In this document: positions 54,882 to 63,621 of the stretch, piece after piece
How positions within the stretch are numbered: position 1 is the first letter of the stretch
How the letters are laid out: every line of letters begins with the position of its first letter
NCBI RefSeq assembly: GCF_004768545.1
Contig: NZ_CP038636.1
Coordinates: forward strand, 248,001 to 312,000
DNA: 64,000 nt
Source: Cupriavidus oxalaticus
GTDB lineage: Bacteria; Pseudomonadota; Gammaproteobacteria; Burkholderiales; Burkholderiaceae
Direction: 5' to 3'
Notes under the pieces: model-generated
Seen by the model: the letters and a program-made list of their open reading frames with translations, nothing else
Databases searched by the model: none
What the model was told of the DNA's origin: nothing
Made by a program: the position numbers and the translations under genes

Positions 54882-55037
54882 CACGGCAGGCATTCGGCGT
54901 CGGCGGTGTCCCCCTGCATGGAGACTCACCTCGAGTCAGTGCGCTGCTACCTGTTTCTGTCAGTTGCTCCTCGCTCGGCCGTTGTTCTTCGGAAGCGGTC
55001 GTTGCAGGAAGGTGGCTTTAAACGGCTGCGAAGGGTT

Positions 55038-55460
55038 GGAGACCGCGCGAAACCGGGTGCCGACTAAGCGGCAAGGCGGTGGTCTTTTTCTCCGGAGATG
55101 GAGGGATACCAGCGCTCAACGTAAGACCGGAGCTGGCTATTGAGCACGGCCGTCCGGATTTGAAGCAGGTTGTGCACGTGCCGAGGCCGCCAGGCCATCT
55201 GCTGCCGTTTGACAAACCGCTTGCTGACCACCTGGTTGACAGCTGACTCGACAAAACCTGAGGCAATGGGCTCGCCATGCCGATAGCGGTCACCATAGTT
55301 CACGATGAAGTGCCGGTTGCCTCGTGCTCGCGCAGAGCGAATGCGCTCAGCTTTAGCGCGGTTGCCGCCGTGGAAAATTGCAGAGCGCCTTCGCGGCTTT
55401 CGCCATATCGCCGGCCACGAATGATGAACTGGTGCAGGTGATCGTCCGTCCAGCCCATGG
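55038..55460 (-). mobile_element. ISKra4-type internal-deletion derivative (copy 3)
   Basis: The right inverted repeat (GGAGACCGCGCGAAAC) begins at 55038. The minus strand carries the transposase tail (NRHFIVNYGDRYRHGEPIAS to RLAA). At about 55322 it is fused to a middle piece of the ORF-3 gene (GLDGRSPAPVHHSWPAIWRK in an off frame). About 1.6 kb of the element is missing. It sits in the carboxymuconolactone decarboxylase relic. Confidence 0.75.
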
Positions 55461-55538
55461 CACTGCATGATGTAGCCGTAGACACTGCCGAATGCCTTCA
55501 CGCCACCCCGGGGCGGCCTTCGTGTAGTCCAGTCTCAT
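55453..55538 (-). pseudogene. Carboxymuconolactone decarboxylase-family gene, 5' scrap
   Basis: ATG at 55536-55538 overlaps the stop of the cupin gene (ATGA). The frame begins MRLDYTKAAPG and, after a frameshift, continues MKAFGSVYGYIMQC, typical of AhpD/CMD-like proteins. It then runs into the IS remnant. The overlap shows it was the second gene of a cupin operon. Confidence 0.6.
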
Positions 55539-55960
55539 TTCGCGCTCCTTTCATAAGTGGTCAGGTCCTTTTCGCCGCTGTCCACGATAAACACGGCCAG
55601 CAGCTTGGCGGGCTTTGACTTGCTCGCGTTGCGGCTGACGGGATGGTGCGAGCCCGGCTCTTCATGGAAGCTCTCGCCCGCCTTGTAGACCCGTTCCGGT
55701 CCGTCATCGACCTTGCTGGCGATACTGCCCGAGACGACATAGGCATAGATGAATGCCGACTTGGCGTGGTAGTGAGGCAAGGACGAGGCGCCGGGCGCGT
55801 AATCCACTTCCAGCGCGATAAGGGTCTTACCGGGGATGTTGGGGATGGCCCGGGAGAAGTTCTCCTTGACCGTGTCATCGGTTCCATGTGCGGCTGCGGC
55901 GACGGGAAATGCCATCACGGTGGCGGCGAGAAAGGGCAAAAGAAGGTGTTGGGCTTTCAT
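55535..55960 (-). CDS. Secreted cupin-domain protein
   Basis: A 141-residue protein with a signal peptide (MKAQHLLLPFLAATVMAFPVAAAAHG). The cupin core is VDYAPGASSLPHYHAKSAFI then YAYVVSGSIASKVDDGP, closing with EPGSHHPVSRNASKSKPAKL. It is a paralogue of the protein at 30600-31058. It probably acts in the periplasm with a metal held by the His residues. Its downstream partner, a carboxymuconolactone decarboxylase-like gene, has been destroyed by an IS. Confidence 0.82.
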   Translation of the reverse strand: MKAQHLLLPFLAATVMAFPVAAAAHGTDDTVKENFSRAIPNIPGKTLIALEVDYAPGASSLPHYHAKSAFIYAYVVSGSIASKVDDGPERVYKAGESFHEEPGSHHPVSRNASKSKPAKLLAVFIVDSGEKDLTTYERSAK

Positions 55961-56057
55961 GTCTGTTTCCTTGGCAAAGCGCGTGAAGCGGGTAGAGCCT
56001 GGATGCCGGTCTGCGGTTTCCAGTCCGGAACGCGTTTTCGTCACGGGAGGCACAGCC

Positions 56058-56360
56058 TCAGGCGAGCCGAGGCAGCGATTTGTTGGGCGGCCCCGAAGCC
56101 TTGCTGGCTTCATCCCCCGCGCCGCTCTCGCCGGCGCGGCTGGGCGTAGCGGAAACGCCGCTCAGGTCCTGGCCGGCGATCAGCGTATCGCGGAGGCTGC
56201 GGGGGTGACTCGGTTGCGCCGATACGCCTTTCAGGTCGTGGCCGGCAGTCATGGGGCGGCCGGCCGCCCAGGCCAAGTCGGAAGCGGATGCCCATGCGGT
56301 CACGCCGGTGGACAGGATCGCGGTGGCGCAAAGTGCGCTGATCCAGTGGATCGGTTTCAT
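56058..56360 (-). CDS. Small secreted hypothetical protein with internal repeat
   Basis: A 100-residue protein with a signal peptide (MKPIHWISALCATAILSTGVTAWASA). The mature part contains two similar units, AGHDLKGVSAQPSHPRSLRD and AGQDLSGVSATPSRAGES, and looks disordered. No family was recognised. It lies about 100 bases upstream of the cupin gene in the same direction, possibly one unit, and is divergent from the pyruvate dehydrogenase gene. Confidence 0.6.
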   Translation of the reverse strand: MKPIHWISALCATAILSTGVTAWASASDLAWAAGRPMTAGHDLKGVSAQPSHPRSLRDTLIAGQDLSGVSATPSRAGESGAGDEASKASGPPNKSLPRLA

Positions 56361-56380
56361 AGTGAACTCCGGTTGCTTTA

Positions 56381-56403
56381 ACTACGATCATTGTAGTCGT
56401 AGT
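56381..56403. promoter_or_regulatory. Candidate operator upstream of the small secreted protein
   Basis: ACTACGA-N9-TCGTAGT is an inverted repeat 21 bases from the start of the minus-strand gene. The same TCGTAGT core recurs in the repeat at 56536-56566. Confidence 0.45.
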
Positions 56404-56535
56404 AACGATAGTCGATCGTCCATCGAAGTGCAAGCGGGCACATGGACGGCGCCGAAACAAGCATCGGGAGAAGATCTTGCAGCTCTGTCTCCCGTCAAGT
56501 GCCAGACATGAACAGCCCATGGATTGCTCTAAACC

Positions 56536-56566
56536 GATAACGACGACTTGATAAGTCGTAGTTATC
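56536..56566. promoter_or_regulatory. Candidate operator upstream of aceE-like gene
   Basis: GATAACGACGACTT-GAT-AAGTCGTAGTTATC (arms 56536-56549 and 56553-56566) is an almost perfect 14-bp inverted repeat 42 bases before the GTG start. A TATACT-like -10 follows at about 56570, so a bound protein would block the promoter. Confidence 0.55.
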
Positions 56567-56608
56567 ATCTATACTGGTTTTCACCGGATTCCTTAACGGA
56601 GACTTGTC

Positions 56609-59305
56609 GTGACCGCCACGCAACATGACGAAATCGCATTGACAATTGATCCACGGGACGACGACCCGCAGGAGACAGCCGAATGGCTGGAAGCCCTGGA
56701 GGGCGTCCTCGGCAACGTCGGCCCGGCACGTGCGCACTATCTCATCGAGCGGCAGATTGCCCATGCGCGGCTGCGTGGGCAATTGCAGCCGCACTCTGGC
56801 GGCACGCCTTACGTCAACACCATTACCGCCGACCAGCAACCACGCATGCCAGGCGACCGCGAGATCGAGCGTCGCATTCGCGCCTATACCCGGTGGAATG
56901 CCATGGCGATGGTGGTGCGGGCCGGCAAGACTTCGAATGTCGGCGGGCATATCGCCTCGTTTGCCTCCGCGGCCACGCTCTATGACGTGGGCTTCAACCA
57001 TTTCTGGCGCGCGCCCACAGCGGATCACGGCGGCGACCTTGTCTTCGTGCAAGGCCACGTGGCGCCCGGCATCTACGCGCGCGCGTTCCTGCTGGGTCGG
57101 CTGGATGCCAAGCAACTCGACAACTACCGACGCGAAGTCGGCGGGGAAGGACTGTCCTCCTACCCCCACCCGTGGCTGATGCCCGATTTCTGGCAGTTTC
57201 CCACCGTTTCAATGGGGCTCGGCCCGTTGATGGCGATCTACCAGACCCGTTTCATGAAGTACCTGCAGGCGCGCGGCATCGCGAAGACCGATGACCGGAA
57301 GGTTTGGGTATTCCTTGGCGACGGCGAAATGGACGAGCCCGAGTCCCTCGGCGCGATCGGCATGGCGGCCAGGGAGCGCCTGGGCAACCTTGTGTTCGTC
57401 GTCAACGCCAATCTTCAGCGCCTGGACGGACCGGTGCGCGGCAACGGAAAGATCGTGCAGGAACTGGAAAGCATCTTCCTGGGCGCTGGCTGGCGGGTGA
57501 TCAAGGTGCTATGGGGTGGCCGCTGGGACGACCTGTTCGCACGCGACAAGAGTGGGGCGCTGGCACGGCGCATGATGGAGGTCGTCGACGGCGAATACCA
57601 GACCTACCGTTCGAAATCCGGGGCATACCTGCGCGAGCATTTCTTCAATACGCCTGAGTTGAAGGCGCTGGTGGCCGACTACACCGACGACGACCTCTGG
57701 AGCCTGGACCGCGGCGGCCACGATCCGGTGAAGGTCTTTACCGCATTCGCTGAGGCCGCGCGCGGCAGCGACGTGCCGACTGTGATCCTGGCCAAGACCA
57801 TCAAGGGCTATGGCATGGGAGACCAGGGCCAGGCCTCCAACGTCAACCACCAGCAGAAGAAGGTGCAGCGTGAGGCCCTGCTGGCCTTGCGCGACAAGTA
57901 TGCATTGCCCGTTGCGGATACGGAAATCGAAGACGTCCCGTATATCAGCTTGCCCGAGGGATCGAAAGAGCTCACCTACATGCGCGGACGCCGCGAGGCG
58001 CTGGGCGGCTACCTGCCCGCGCGGCGCCAGAAAGCCGCATCGCTGCCGGCGCCCGCCTTGTCGGCATTCGACGCGCTGCTCAGGGCCACGCCTGAAGGGC
58101 GGGGCATGTCGACCACGATGGCCTTCGTCCGTATCCTGGGCACGCTGCTGCGGGACAAGGAACTGGGCCGGCGCATCGTGCCGATCGTACCGGACGAGTC
58201 CCGCACGTTTGGCATGGAAGGACTGTTCCGGCAGATCGGCATCTGGAACCAGGACGGTCAGCGCTACACCCCGCAGGATGCCGAGACGCTGACATCCTAC
58301 AAGGAGTCGACGACCGGCCAATTCCTGCAGGAGGGTATCAATGAAGCGGGAGGCATGGCCGACTGGATCGCTGCCGCGACATCGTACTCCACGCATGGCG
58401 AGCCCATGGTGCCGTTCTATATCTTTTACTCCATGTTCGGCTTCCAGCGCGTGGGCGATCTCGCCTGGGCGGCGGCCGATATGCGGGCGCGCGGCTTCCT
58501 GCTGGGCGGAATCTCCGGACGGACCACGATCAACGGCGAAGGCCTGCAGCACGAGGATGGCCATTCGCTGCTGTGGGCATCGTCGGTGCCGAACTGCATC
58601 AGCTATGACCCGTCGTTTGCGTACGAGTTGGCTGTGATCGTGCAGGACGGCCTGCGCCGCATGGTGCAGGAGCAGGAAGACGTCTACTACTACATCACCG
58701 TCATGAACGAGACCTATGCGCAGCCGGCCATGCCGGCCGGCCCGACCGTCGCGCAGGATATCCTCAAGGGCATGTACGCCTTCAGCAAGGCAGAATCTGC
58801 CGAATCCTGTCCGCGCGTGCAACTGATGGGCGCTGGTACCATCTTCAATGAGGTCATCGCCGCAGCTGCATTGCTGCTGCAGGACTGGGGCGTCGCTGCG
58901 GATGTGTGGGGCGTGCCGGGCCTGACGGAACTGGCACGCGACGGCCGTGCGGCCGAACGGCACAACCTGCTGCATCCCGAGGCGCCGCCGCGCGTTCCGC
59001 ACGTGACCCGGCTGCTGCAGGATGCGCCGGGGCCGGTCATTGTCGCGACCGACTATATCCGTGCGCTCGCGGACCAGATCCGCGCTTATGTGCCGCAGAA
59101 ATTCGTCGTGCTGGGTACTGACGGCTTCGGCCGCTCCGATACCCGCGCGGCGCTGCGCCACTTCTTCGAGGTGGATCGCCACTGGATCGCGATCGCGGCA
59201 TTGAAGGCGCTGGCGGATCAGGGGACCATCCCCGGCACTCGCGTCTCGGAAGCGATTCACAAGTACGGGATCGATCCGGAGAAGGCGAACCCGCTGCATG
59301 CCTGA
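56609..59305 (+). CDS. aceE: Pyruvate dehydrogenase E1 component, homodimeric type
   Basis: An 898-residue thiamine-diphosphate enzyme that decarboxylates pyruvate and acetylates the lipoyl group of E2. The start is GTG at 56609 behind GGAG. Motifs: HIASFASAATLYDVGFNHFW, SMGLGPLMAIYQTRFMKYLQ, the ThDP/Mg loop VFLGDGEMDEPESLG with its downstream NLQ, and KTIKGYGMGDQGQASNVNHQ. The C-terminal domain has VLGTDGFGRSDTRAALRHFF. The length matches E. coli AceE. No E2 or E3 gene is nearby, so it is probably an accessory copy that uses E2/E3 from elsewhere or acts on another 2-oxo acid. Confidence 0.92.
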   Translation: MTATQHDEIALTIDPRDDDPQETAEWLEALEGVLGNVGPARAHYLIERQIAHARLRGQLQPHSGGTPYVNTITADQQPRMPGDREIERRIRAYTRWNAMAMVVRAGKTSNVGGHIASFASAATLYDVGFNHFWRAPTADHGGDLVFVQGHVAPGIYARAFLLGRLDAKQLDNYRREVGGEGLSSYPHPWLMPDFWQFPTVSMGLGPLMAIYQTRFMKYLQARGIAKTDDRKVWVFLGDGEMDEPESLGAIGMAARERLGNLVFVVNANLQRLDGPVRGNGKIVQELESIFLGAGWRVIKVLWGGRWDDLFARDKSGALARRMMEVVDGEYQTYRSKSGAYLREHFFNTPELKALVADYTDDDLWSLDRGGHDPVKVFTAFAEAARGSDVPTVILAKTIKGYGMGDQGQASNVNHQQKKVQREALLALRDKYALPVADTEIEDVPYISLPEGSKELTYMRGRREALGGYLPARRQKAASLPAPALSAFDALLRATPEGRGMSTTMAFVRILGTLLRDKELGRRIVPIVPDESRTFGMEGLFRQIGIWNQDGQRYTPQDAETLTSYKESTTGQFLQEGINEAGGMADWIAAATSYSTHGEPMVPFYIFYSMFGFQRVGDLAWAAADMRARGFLLGGISGRTTINGEGLQHEDGHSLLWASSVPNCISYDPSFAYELAVIVQDGLRRMVQEQEDVYYYITVMNETYAQPAMPAGPTVAQDILKGMYAFSKAESAESCPRVQLMGAGTIFNEVIAAAALLLQDWGVAADVWGVPGLTELARDGRAAERHNLLHPEAPPRVPHVTRLLQDAPGPVIVATDYIRALADQIRAYVPQKFVVLGTDGFGRSDTRAALRHFFEVDRHWIAIAALKALADQGTIPGTRVSEAIHKYGIDPEKANPLHA

Positions 59306-59574
59306 ACGATGGGCCATCGGGCACGCCGGCCGGCGGCCGGCGGCCGCGCAATGCTGCCGCCGGCAGAGCGGCGAGGCAGGCAGCGATGCCATCCGGTCGC
59401 GCGGTTCTTTGGTCCAGGGACGGCCGGCTCACTGCACGGATCGAACCTTATCGGGTGCGATCGTTTCAAGTCCTTCTCGAAGATCCGGGTTTTGCTGCAA
59501 ATCCGGCCGATCGTATGTGGAGTTTCCTTCTACGTGCAGGTCCGGGATATCATACGATTTGCCCACCTCTTGCG
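59306..59574. other. Intergenic region after aceE-like gene
   Basis: No supported gene; only short chance frames. Confidence 0.35.
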
Positions 59575-59710
59575 CGACACTGGCCGGCCTGATCCGGCGC
59601 CACCTGGCGCGCGAAGTACGGCTGACGATCCTGGCCGCGCCGGTCGACGTGCGCACCAGTGGTTGCGCGACCTCGTCATCGAGGTCGCTCGCGAAACAAG
59701 GGCGGCCTGA
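59575..59710 (+). pseudogene. LysR-family regulator scrap with internal deletion
   Basis: LAGLIRRHLAREVRLTILAA then PVDV in one frame, and HQWLRDLVIEVARETRAA in another, fit the end of the effector domain of TcpR/NodD-like LysR proteins. The part between (about 15 residues) is missing. Confidence 0.4.
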
Positions 59711-59738
59711 AGGCCGGTCAGGATTTGGCTCCGGCGGC

Positions 59739-59968
59739 TCAGTGGCGTGGCTCGACTCGATGGAATGCGCGCAGCATCGCGAGGTCATAGGCGATCTTCA
59801 GCACGCCCCCGGCGAGCAGCAGCGCCAGGGCGGCCAGGCGCCCATAGGCGTTGGCCTGCACAGCCCAGGCGCCAACGGCCGACGCCAGCGTGGCGACGGC
59901 GGCAAAAGTCAGCGCCATGCCGGCCAGCATCGGCAGCTTGCCACGCAGGAACGGCTGGCCGGTGCGGC
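59739..59968 (-). pseudogene. Membrane-protein C-terminus, possibly DmsC-like anchor
   Basis: The minus strand codes RTGQPFLRGKLPMLAGMALT, then an alanine-rich helix pair and LLLAGGVLKIAYDLAMLRAF before the stop. This fits the last two helices of a DMSO-reductase anchor (DmsC) but is too short to be sure. Its 5' part is replaced by the IS30 fragment. Confidence 0.35.
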
Positions 59969-59971
59969 TTA

Positions 59972-60106
59972 TCAAGCGGTCCTCGCAACACTAGATTGTT
60001 GAACAGATTTTAAGTATTCGTCCAGAGCTTCTGCGGGTGTCTTCCAACCTAGCGTTTTCCGCGGCCTGGTATTCAGCGCATTGGCGACGGCTTGGTCTCT
60101 GGAGCA
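59972..60106 (-). pseudogene. IS30-family transposase, C-terminal scrap
   Basis: NALNTRPRKTLGWKTPAEAL then DEYLKSVQQSSVARTA and a TGA is the typical end of IS30 transposases (LNxRPRKxLGxxTPxE). Upstream it is replaced by the ISKra4-type fragment at 60107. Confidence 0.7.
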
Positions 60107-60331
60107 GGAGAGCGCGCCAAAACGGGGGCTGACGGCCGGACCGCTACTAAGAGGCCAATGAGGCACCTACAATGCGCGCATGGCTCCCGATCCTGGACCG
60201 GCGATCTCCGTCCTTCAACTTCGAATTGCTCTGCGCGGCCTGAGTCCGCCGGTTTGGCGGCGCGTCCTCGTTCCCGAGCACTTGACATTTGGGCGATTGC
60301 ACAATGTCATCCAGGTGGTCATGGGCGGCTG
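60107..60331 (+). mobile_element. ISKra4-type 5' fragment (copy 4)
   Basis: It starts with the element's terminal repeat (GGAGAGCGCGCCAAAA) and holds the first 50 codons of the ORF-3 gene (MAPDPGPAISVLQLRIALRG, then VPEHLTFGRLHNVIQVVMG) before breaking off. It lies 63 bases from the complete copy, in the same orientation. Confidence 0.8.
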
Positions 60332-60467
60332 ATGTCGATTGTTATCCTCATCAAGCTGTGAAGGTAGCGCGCCACGCCTGGAACTTCAGAACAGGGAGAC
60401 CGCGCCAAATCGGGGGCAAACGATAAGGTTTCTGCTAAGAGGCCAATGAGCCACCTAAAATGCGCCC

Positions 60468-61076
60468 ATGGCTTCCGATCCTGGACCGGCGATCTCCGTC
60501 CTTCAACTTCGAATTGCGCTGCGCGGTCTGAGCCCGCCGGTTTGGCGGCGCGTCCTCGTTCCCGAGCACTTGACACTCGGGCGATTGCACAATGTCATCC
60601 AGGTCGTCATGGGCTGGGCCGACGAACACCTGCACACGTTCAGCATTCGTGGCAGGCGTTACGGCGAAGCTCAGGAGGGCGTCTTGCAGTTCTGCACAGT
60701 CGCCAGCGAACTGCCGCTGACCGCGTTTCATCTCCGCGAACACGAAGGCTTCGTCTATGTGTATGACTTCAACGCGTGGTGGCGCCACGAGATGCGCCTG
60801 GAGCGGCGTATGCTGCGGCAACAGCCTGGCCAGTTGCCCCGTTGCGTGGCGGGTTGCGGGCCATGCCCGCCCGAGGACATTGGCGGAATCGAGAGGTATC
60901 TGGAGGCCAGGGACGAACACAGTGAATATGAGTTCGTCGATTGGATCGAGTCGCTGCGCGAAGGGCCAATCGTGCTGGAAGACCTGCGCGACGAGGTCGA
61001 TGGGTGGCTGATTTGGCTGGATCGTCGCTTTGATCGTCGGCTCGTCAATGATCGGCTGCGAGAGCTCGAGGGGTAG
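60468..61076 (+). CDS. pRiA4b ORF-3-family protein of the IS (copy 2)
   Basis: A 202-residue protein, MASDPGPAISVLQLRIALRG then PPVWRRVLVPEHLTLGRLHN. The conserved middle is HEGFVYVYDFNAWWRHEMRL and the late block GPCPPEDIGGIERYLEARDE. It is the first gene of the element, 36 bases before the transposase start. The function in transposition is unproven. Confidence 0.87.
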   Translation: MASDPGPAISVLQLRIALRGLSPPVWRRVLVPEHLTLGRLHNVIQVVMGWADEHLHTFSIRGRRYGEAQEGVLQFCTVASELPLTAFHLREHEGFVYVYDFNAWWRHEMRLERRMLRQQPGQLPRCVAGCGPCPPEDIGGIERYLEARDEHSEYEFVDWIESLREGPIVLEDLRDEVDGWLIWLDRRFDRRLVNDRLRELEG

Positions 61077-61112
61077 ACTGGTCGCCGCAGCCCCCAAGGG
61101 GGGAGGGCGGCA

Positions 61113-62510
61113 ATGCGTATCAGCTTGCAACTCATAGTGCAGGGCGAGGGAGGGGTGCCAGCGACCGTCACCGAGATAGCCCAGTTCGAGAGAGATGGCC
61201 TTGATGTGGGCTCGCTGGGGCTGCATCTGCAGGAGGCGAAATCATTGCTGGGCCGGCTGCAGCGCACGATGGTCACGGCACAGGTTGCCGAAGCAGTTGC
61301 CCGGACCAGCGTTTGTCCGACGTGCGGGGCGCAGCTGGCTTGCAAGGGCCACCATCACTTGGTTTTCCGTAGCGCGTTCGGACGGCTGTCGATTGACAGT
61401 CCGAGGCTGTACCCCTGCCGGCAGTGCCGGGGCGACGCCCCTAGCTTCAGCCCGGTCGCCCGCTTTCTGCCTGAGCGGGTCAGTCCAGAACTGCAGTATC
61501 TCGAGGTGAAGTTTGCCGCGTTGATGTCGTATGGTCTGACCGTCAACGTCCTGCAGGAAGTATTGCCGCTCGATCATGTACTGGCAGCCAGCTCGATCCG
61601 GCGCCAGGTCACCAAGGTCGGTCGCCGGCTGGAAGCGGAGCAGGCAACCGACGTGCGGCAGCAGGCGGAGGTGACCGCGAGCGTCCGCTCGCCCGAGATC
61701 CCCGAGCCCAGTCCGGTCCGCGCGGTTGGCATTGACGGCGGCTTCCTTAGGCGGGCCGGACACCGGCGCCGCCAGGACGGCTGGTTTGAAGTGATTGTCG
61801 GGAAGTCCCTGCGGGATCAGGATGGCGGGCATAGTTTTGCCTACGTGCACAAGCTGGAGCGCCGACCGGCCTATCGTATGTGGAACTTCCTGCTACGTGA
61901 AGGTGTGCAACCCGATCAGCCGGTCACCTTCCTGTCGGACGGCGGGGATACCGTACGGTTTTCCCAGCTCGGCTTTGGTGACCGCGGTGAGTACGTTCTC
62001 GATTGGTTCCACATCGCCATGCGGGTACAGAACCTCGAACAGATGATCAAGGGCCGGCCGGCACACTGCGACGGCCCGACCAACGCGGCATTGATCAAGG
62101 ATCTGCATGGCGCCAAGTGGCACCTGTGGCACGGCTGCCCCTATCCGGCGTTGCGCCGACTGGAAAGCCTAGGCTGGGATCTGGACGCTGAAGCCAGCCC
62201 CGAAGAGGCCAAACTCCTCGGCAAGCTTGAGGAGTTCATTGTCTACCTCGACAACAATCGGCACTTCATCGTGAACTACGGTGACCGCTATCGGCATGGG
62301 GAGCCCATTGCCTCAGGTTTTGTCGAGTCTGCCGTCAACCAGGTGGTCAGCAAGCGGTTCGTCAAACGGCAGCAGATGGCCTGGCGGCCTCGGCACGCGG
62401 ACAACCTGCTGCAAATCCGGACGGCCGTGCTCAACAACCAGTTCCGGTCTTACGTTGAACGATGGTATCCGTCCATTGCCCTAGAAGAAGGCCACCGCCT
62501 TGCCGCTTAG
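61113..62510 (+). CDS. ISKra4-family transposase (copy 2, intact)
   Basis: A 465-residue DDE transposase. An N-terminal zinc-knuckle region (VCPTCGAQLACKGHH; YPCRQCRGD) is followed by a helix-rich domain. The catalytic triad candidates are Asp in AVGIDGGFLR, Asp in FLSDGGDT or DWFHIAMR, and Glu in IASGFVESAVNQVVSKRF. It ends RLAA with TAG, 26 bases before the right terminal repeat. It appears fully functional. Confidence 0.92.
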   Translation: MRISLQLIVQGEGGVPATVTEIAQFERDGLDVGSLGLHLQEAKSLLGRLQRTMVTAQVAEAVARTSVCPTCGAQLACKGHHHLVFRSAFGRLSIDSPRLYPCRQCRGDAPSFSPVARFLPERVSPELQYLEVKFAALMSYGLTVNVLQEVLPLDHVLAASSIRRQVTKVGRRLEAEQATDVRQQAEVTASVRSPEIPEPSPVRAVGIDGGFLRRAGHRRRQDGWFEVIVGKSLRDQDGGHSFAYVHKLERRPAYRMWNFLLREGVQPDQPVTFLSDGGDTVRFSQLGFGDRGEYVLDWFHIAMRVQNLEQMIKGRPAHCDGPTNAALIKDLHGAKWHLWHGCPYPALRRLESLGWDLDAEASPEEAKLLGKLEEFIVYLDNNRHFIVNYGDRYRHGEPIASGFVESAVNQVVSKRFVKRQQMAWRPRHADNLLQIRTAVLNNQFRSYVERWYPSIALEEGHRLAA

Positions 62511-62767
62511 TCAGCCCCCGTTTTGGCGCGGTCTCCGAGTAGAGGTGAGGGCCCGGGGCGCGGCCTTAATGTCTACTTCAACCGTTCCAAGTTGGGGATA
62601 CGGCGGCTAGCGCCAAGTTGTTGAGAGAATCAAGGGCGCCTACCGACCCGTCTCTGCCACTGAGGCGGGTAGTTCCAGTGGCAGCTTTGCGATGGCCGAC
62701 ATGGGTTTCAATGAAGACGATTCCCACTCGACTGTGCAAATCAGTGAAGTTTTCCCGAACAATTGTC

Positions 62768-63529
62768 TCAAGGATGCCAAGTGGATGGCTTCGCTGTCTG
62801 CCCGCGGGAGCCGGAGATCAGATACGACATTTCGCGGCCCGCAGCCAGCATCAGTTCGGCGTATTCGCTCAGCTTGTCGCGGGTCAGGCGGCTGATCGGG
62901 CCAGAGATGCAAAGCGCGCCTGCTAGCGTCCAGTTAATGCCAAACACGGGAACTGCAATGCTGGAAACTTCTGGCTCGCGTTCCCCCATAGAGATGAAAT
63001 AGCCGTCTTTGCGGATCGTTTCGTAGGGCTCGCCCATTTCACCGGCAAAGGCCCGCAAAACACGGCCGGGGGCGCCAATCAACGGCAGCCTTTCACCTAC
63101 GCGCACGTGGTGTCGCACCGCGCCGGGCCCTTCCACACGCACCAGGCAGGCCCGCGTGTCGCCCTCCCTGACGTAAAACGCGGCACTCTCCCGAGTCTCG
63201 TACGAGATGCGTCGCAACACGGGTTCGACCGTTTCGCTAACGCGAAAGGCGGCCTGATAGCGTGCGCCGAGCCATCCCGCCGCAGCGCCGAGTCGCCATT
63301 GGCCATCGTCCCTTTGCACCAGATATTCGGACTGAGCGAGCGTCCTCGCGGTGCGCAAGACGGTTGATTTGCCCATGCCGACGCGACGGCTGAGTTCAGC
63401 GAGCGTGAGCGCAGTGTCGTCGGCCGAAAACGCTTCCAGGATCTGTAATGCCCGCGTTACTGCGATGATGGTGTCTTTATCGACACTTTCTTTGGCATCT
63501 TCCAAAGCGGGCGAAGTGTTCCGGTCCAT
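62768..63529 (-). CDS. IclR-family transcriptional regulator
   Basis: A 253-residue IclR regulator starting MDRNTSPALEDAKESVDKDT. The winged helix is RALQILEAFSADDTALTLAE then LSRRVGMGKSTVLRTARTLA. The GAF-like effector domain has VEPVLRRISYETRESAAFYV and SIAVPVFGINWTLAGALCIS. The start at 63529 matches family length; the frame is open to 63619. It is divergent from a Bug-family receptor gene 92 bases away, so it probably controls uptake and use of an organic acid. Confidence 0.9.
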   Translation of the reverse strand: MDRNTSPALEDAKESVDKDTIIAVTRALQILEAFSADDTALTLAELSRRVGMGKSTVLRTARTLAQSEYLVQRDDGQWRLGAAAGWLGARYQAAFRVSETVEPVLRRISYETRESAAFYVREGDTRACLVRVEGPGAVRHHVRVGERLPLIGAPGRVLRAFAGEMGEPYETIRKDGYFISMGEREPEVSSIAVPVFGINWTLAGALCISGPISRLTRDKLSEYAELMLAAGREMSYLISGSRGQTAKPSTWHP

Positions 63530-63621
63530 GGCATGCGTTCCGTAGTAGACAACGTGATTGTACACCTCGCAACGACTCCCTATAGTTAGCGCATAGAACA
63601 AGGCTAACCACGGAGACAACC

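Larger units (their letters stand above)
60395..62536 (+). mobile_element. ISKra4-type insertion sequence, complete copy 2
   Basis: About 2.14 kb. The terminal repeats are 23 bases, GGAGACCGCGCCAAAxCGGG at the left (60395) and its complement ending at 62536, with one mismatch. It carries two intact genes (ORF-3 type and transposase). No clear target duplication is seen. It is probably the functional parent of the other three copies, or a close relative. Confidence 0.88.

Noticed and set aside
57509..59392. 627-codon minus-strand open frame
   Set aside because: Antisense of the aceE-like gene; typical GC-rich shadow.
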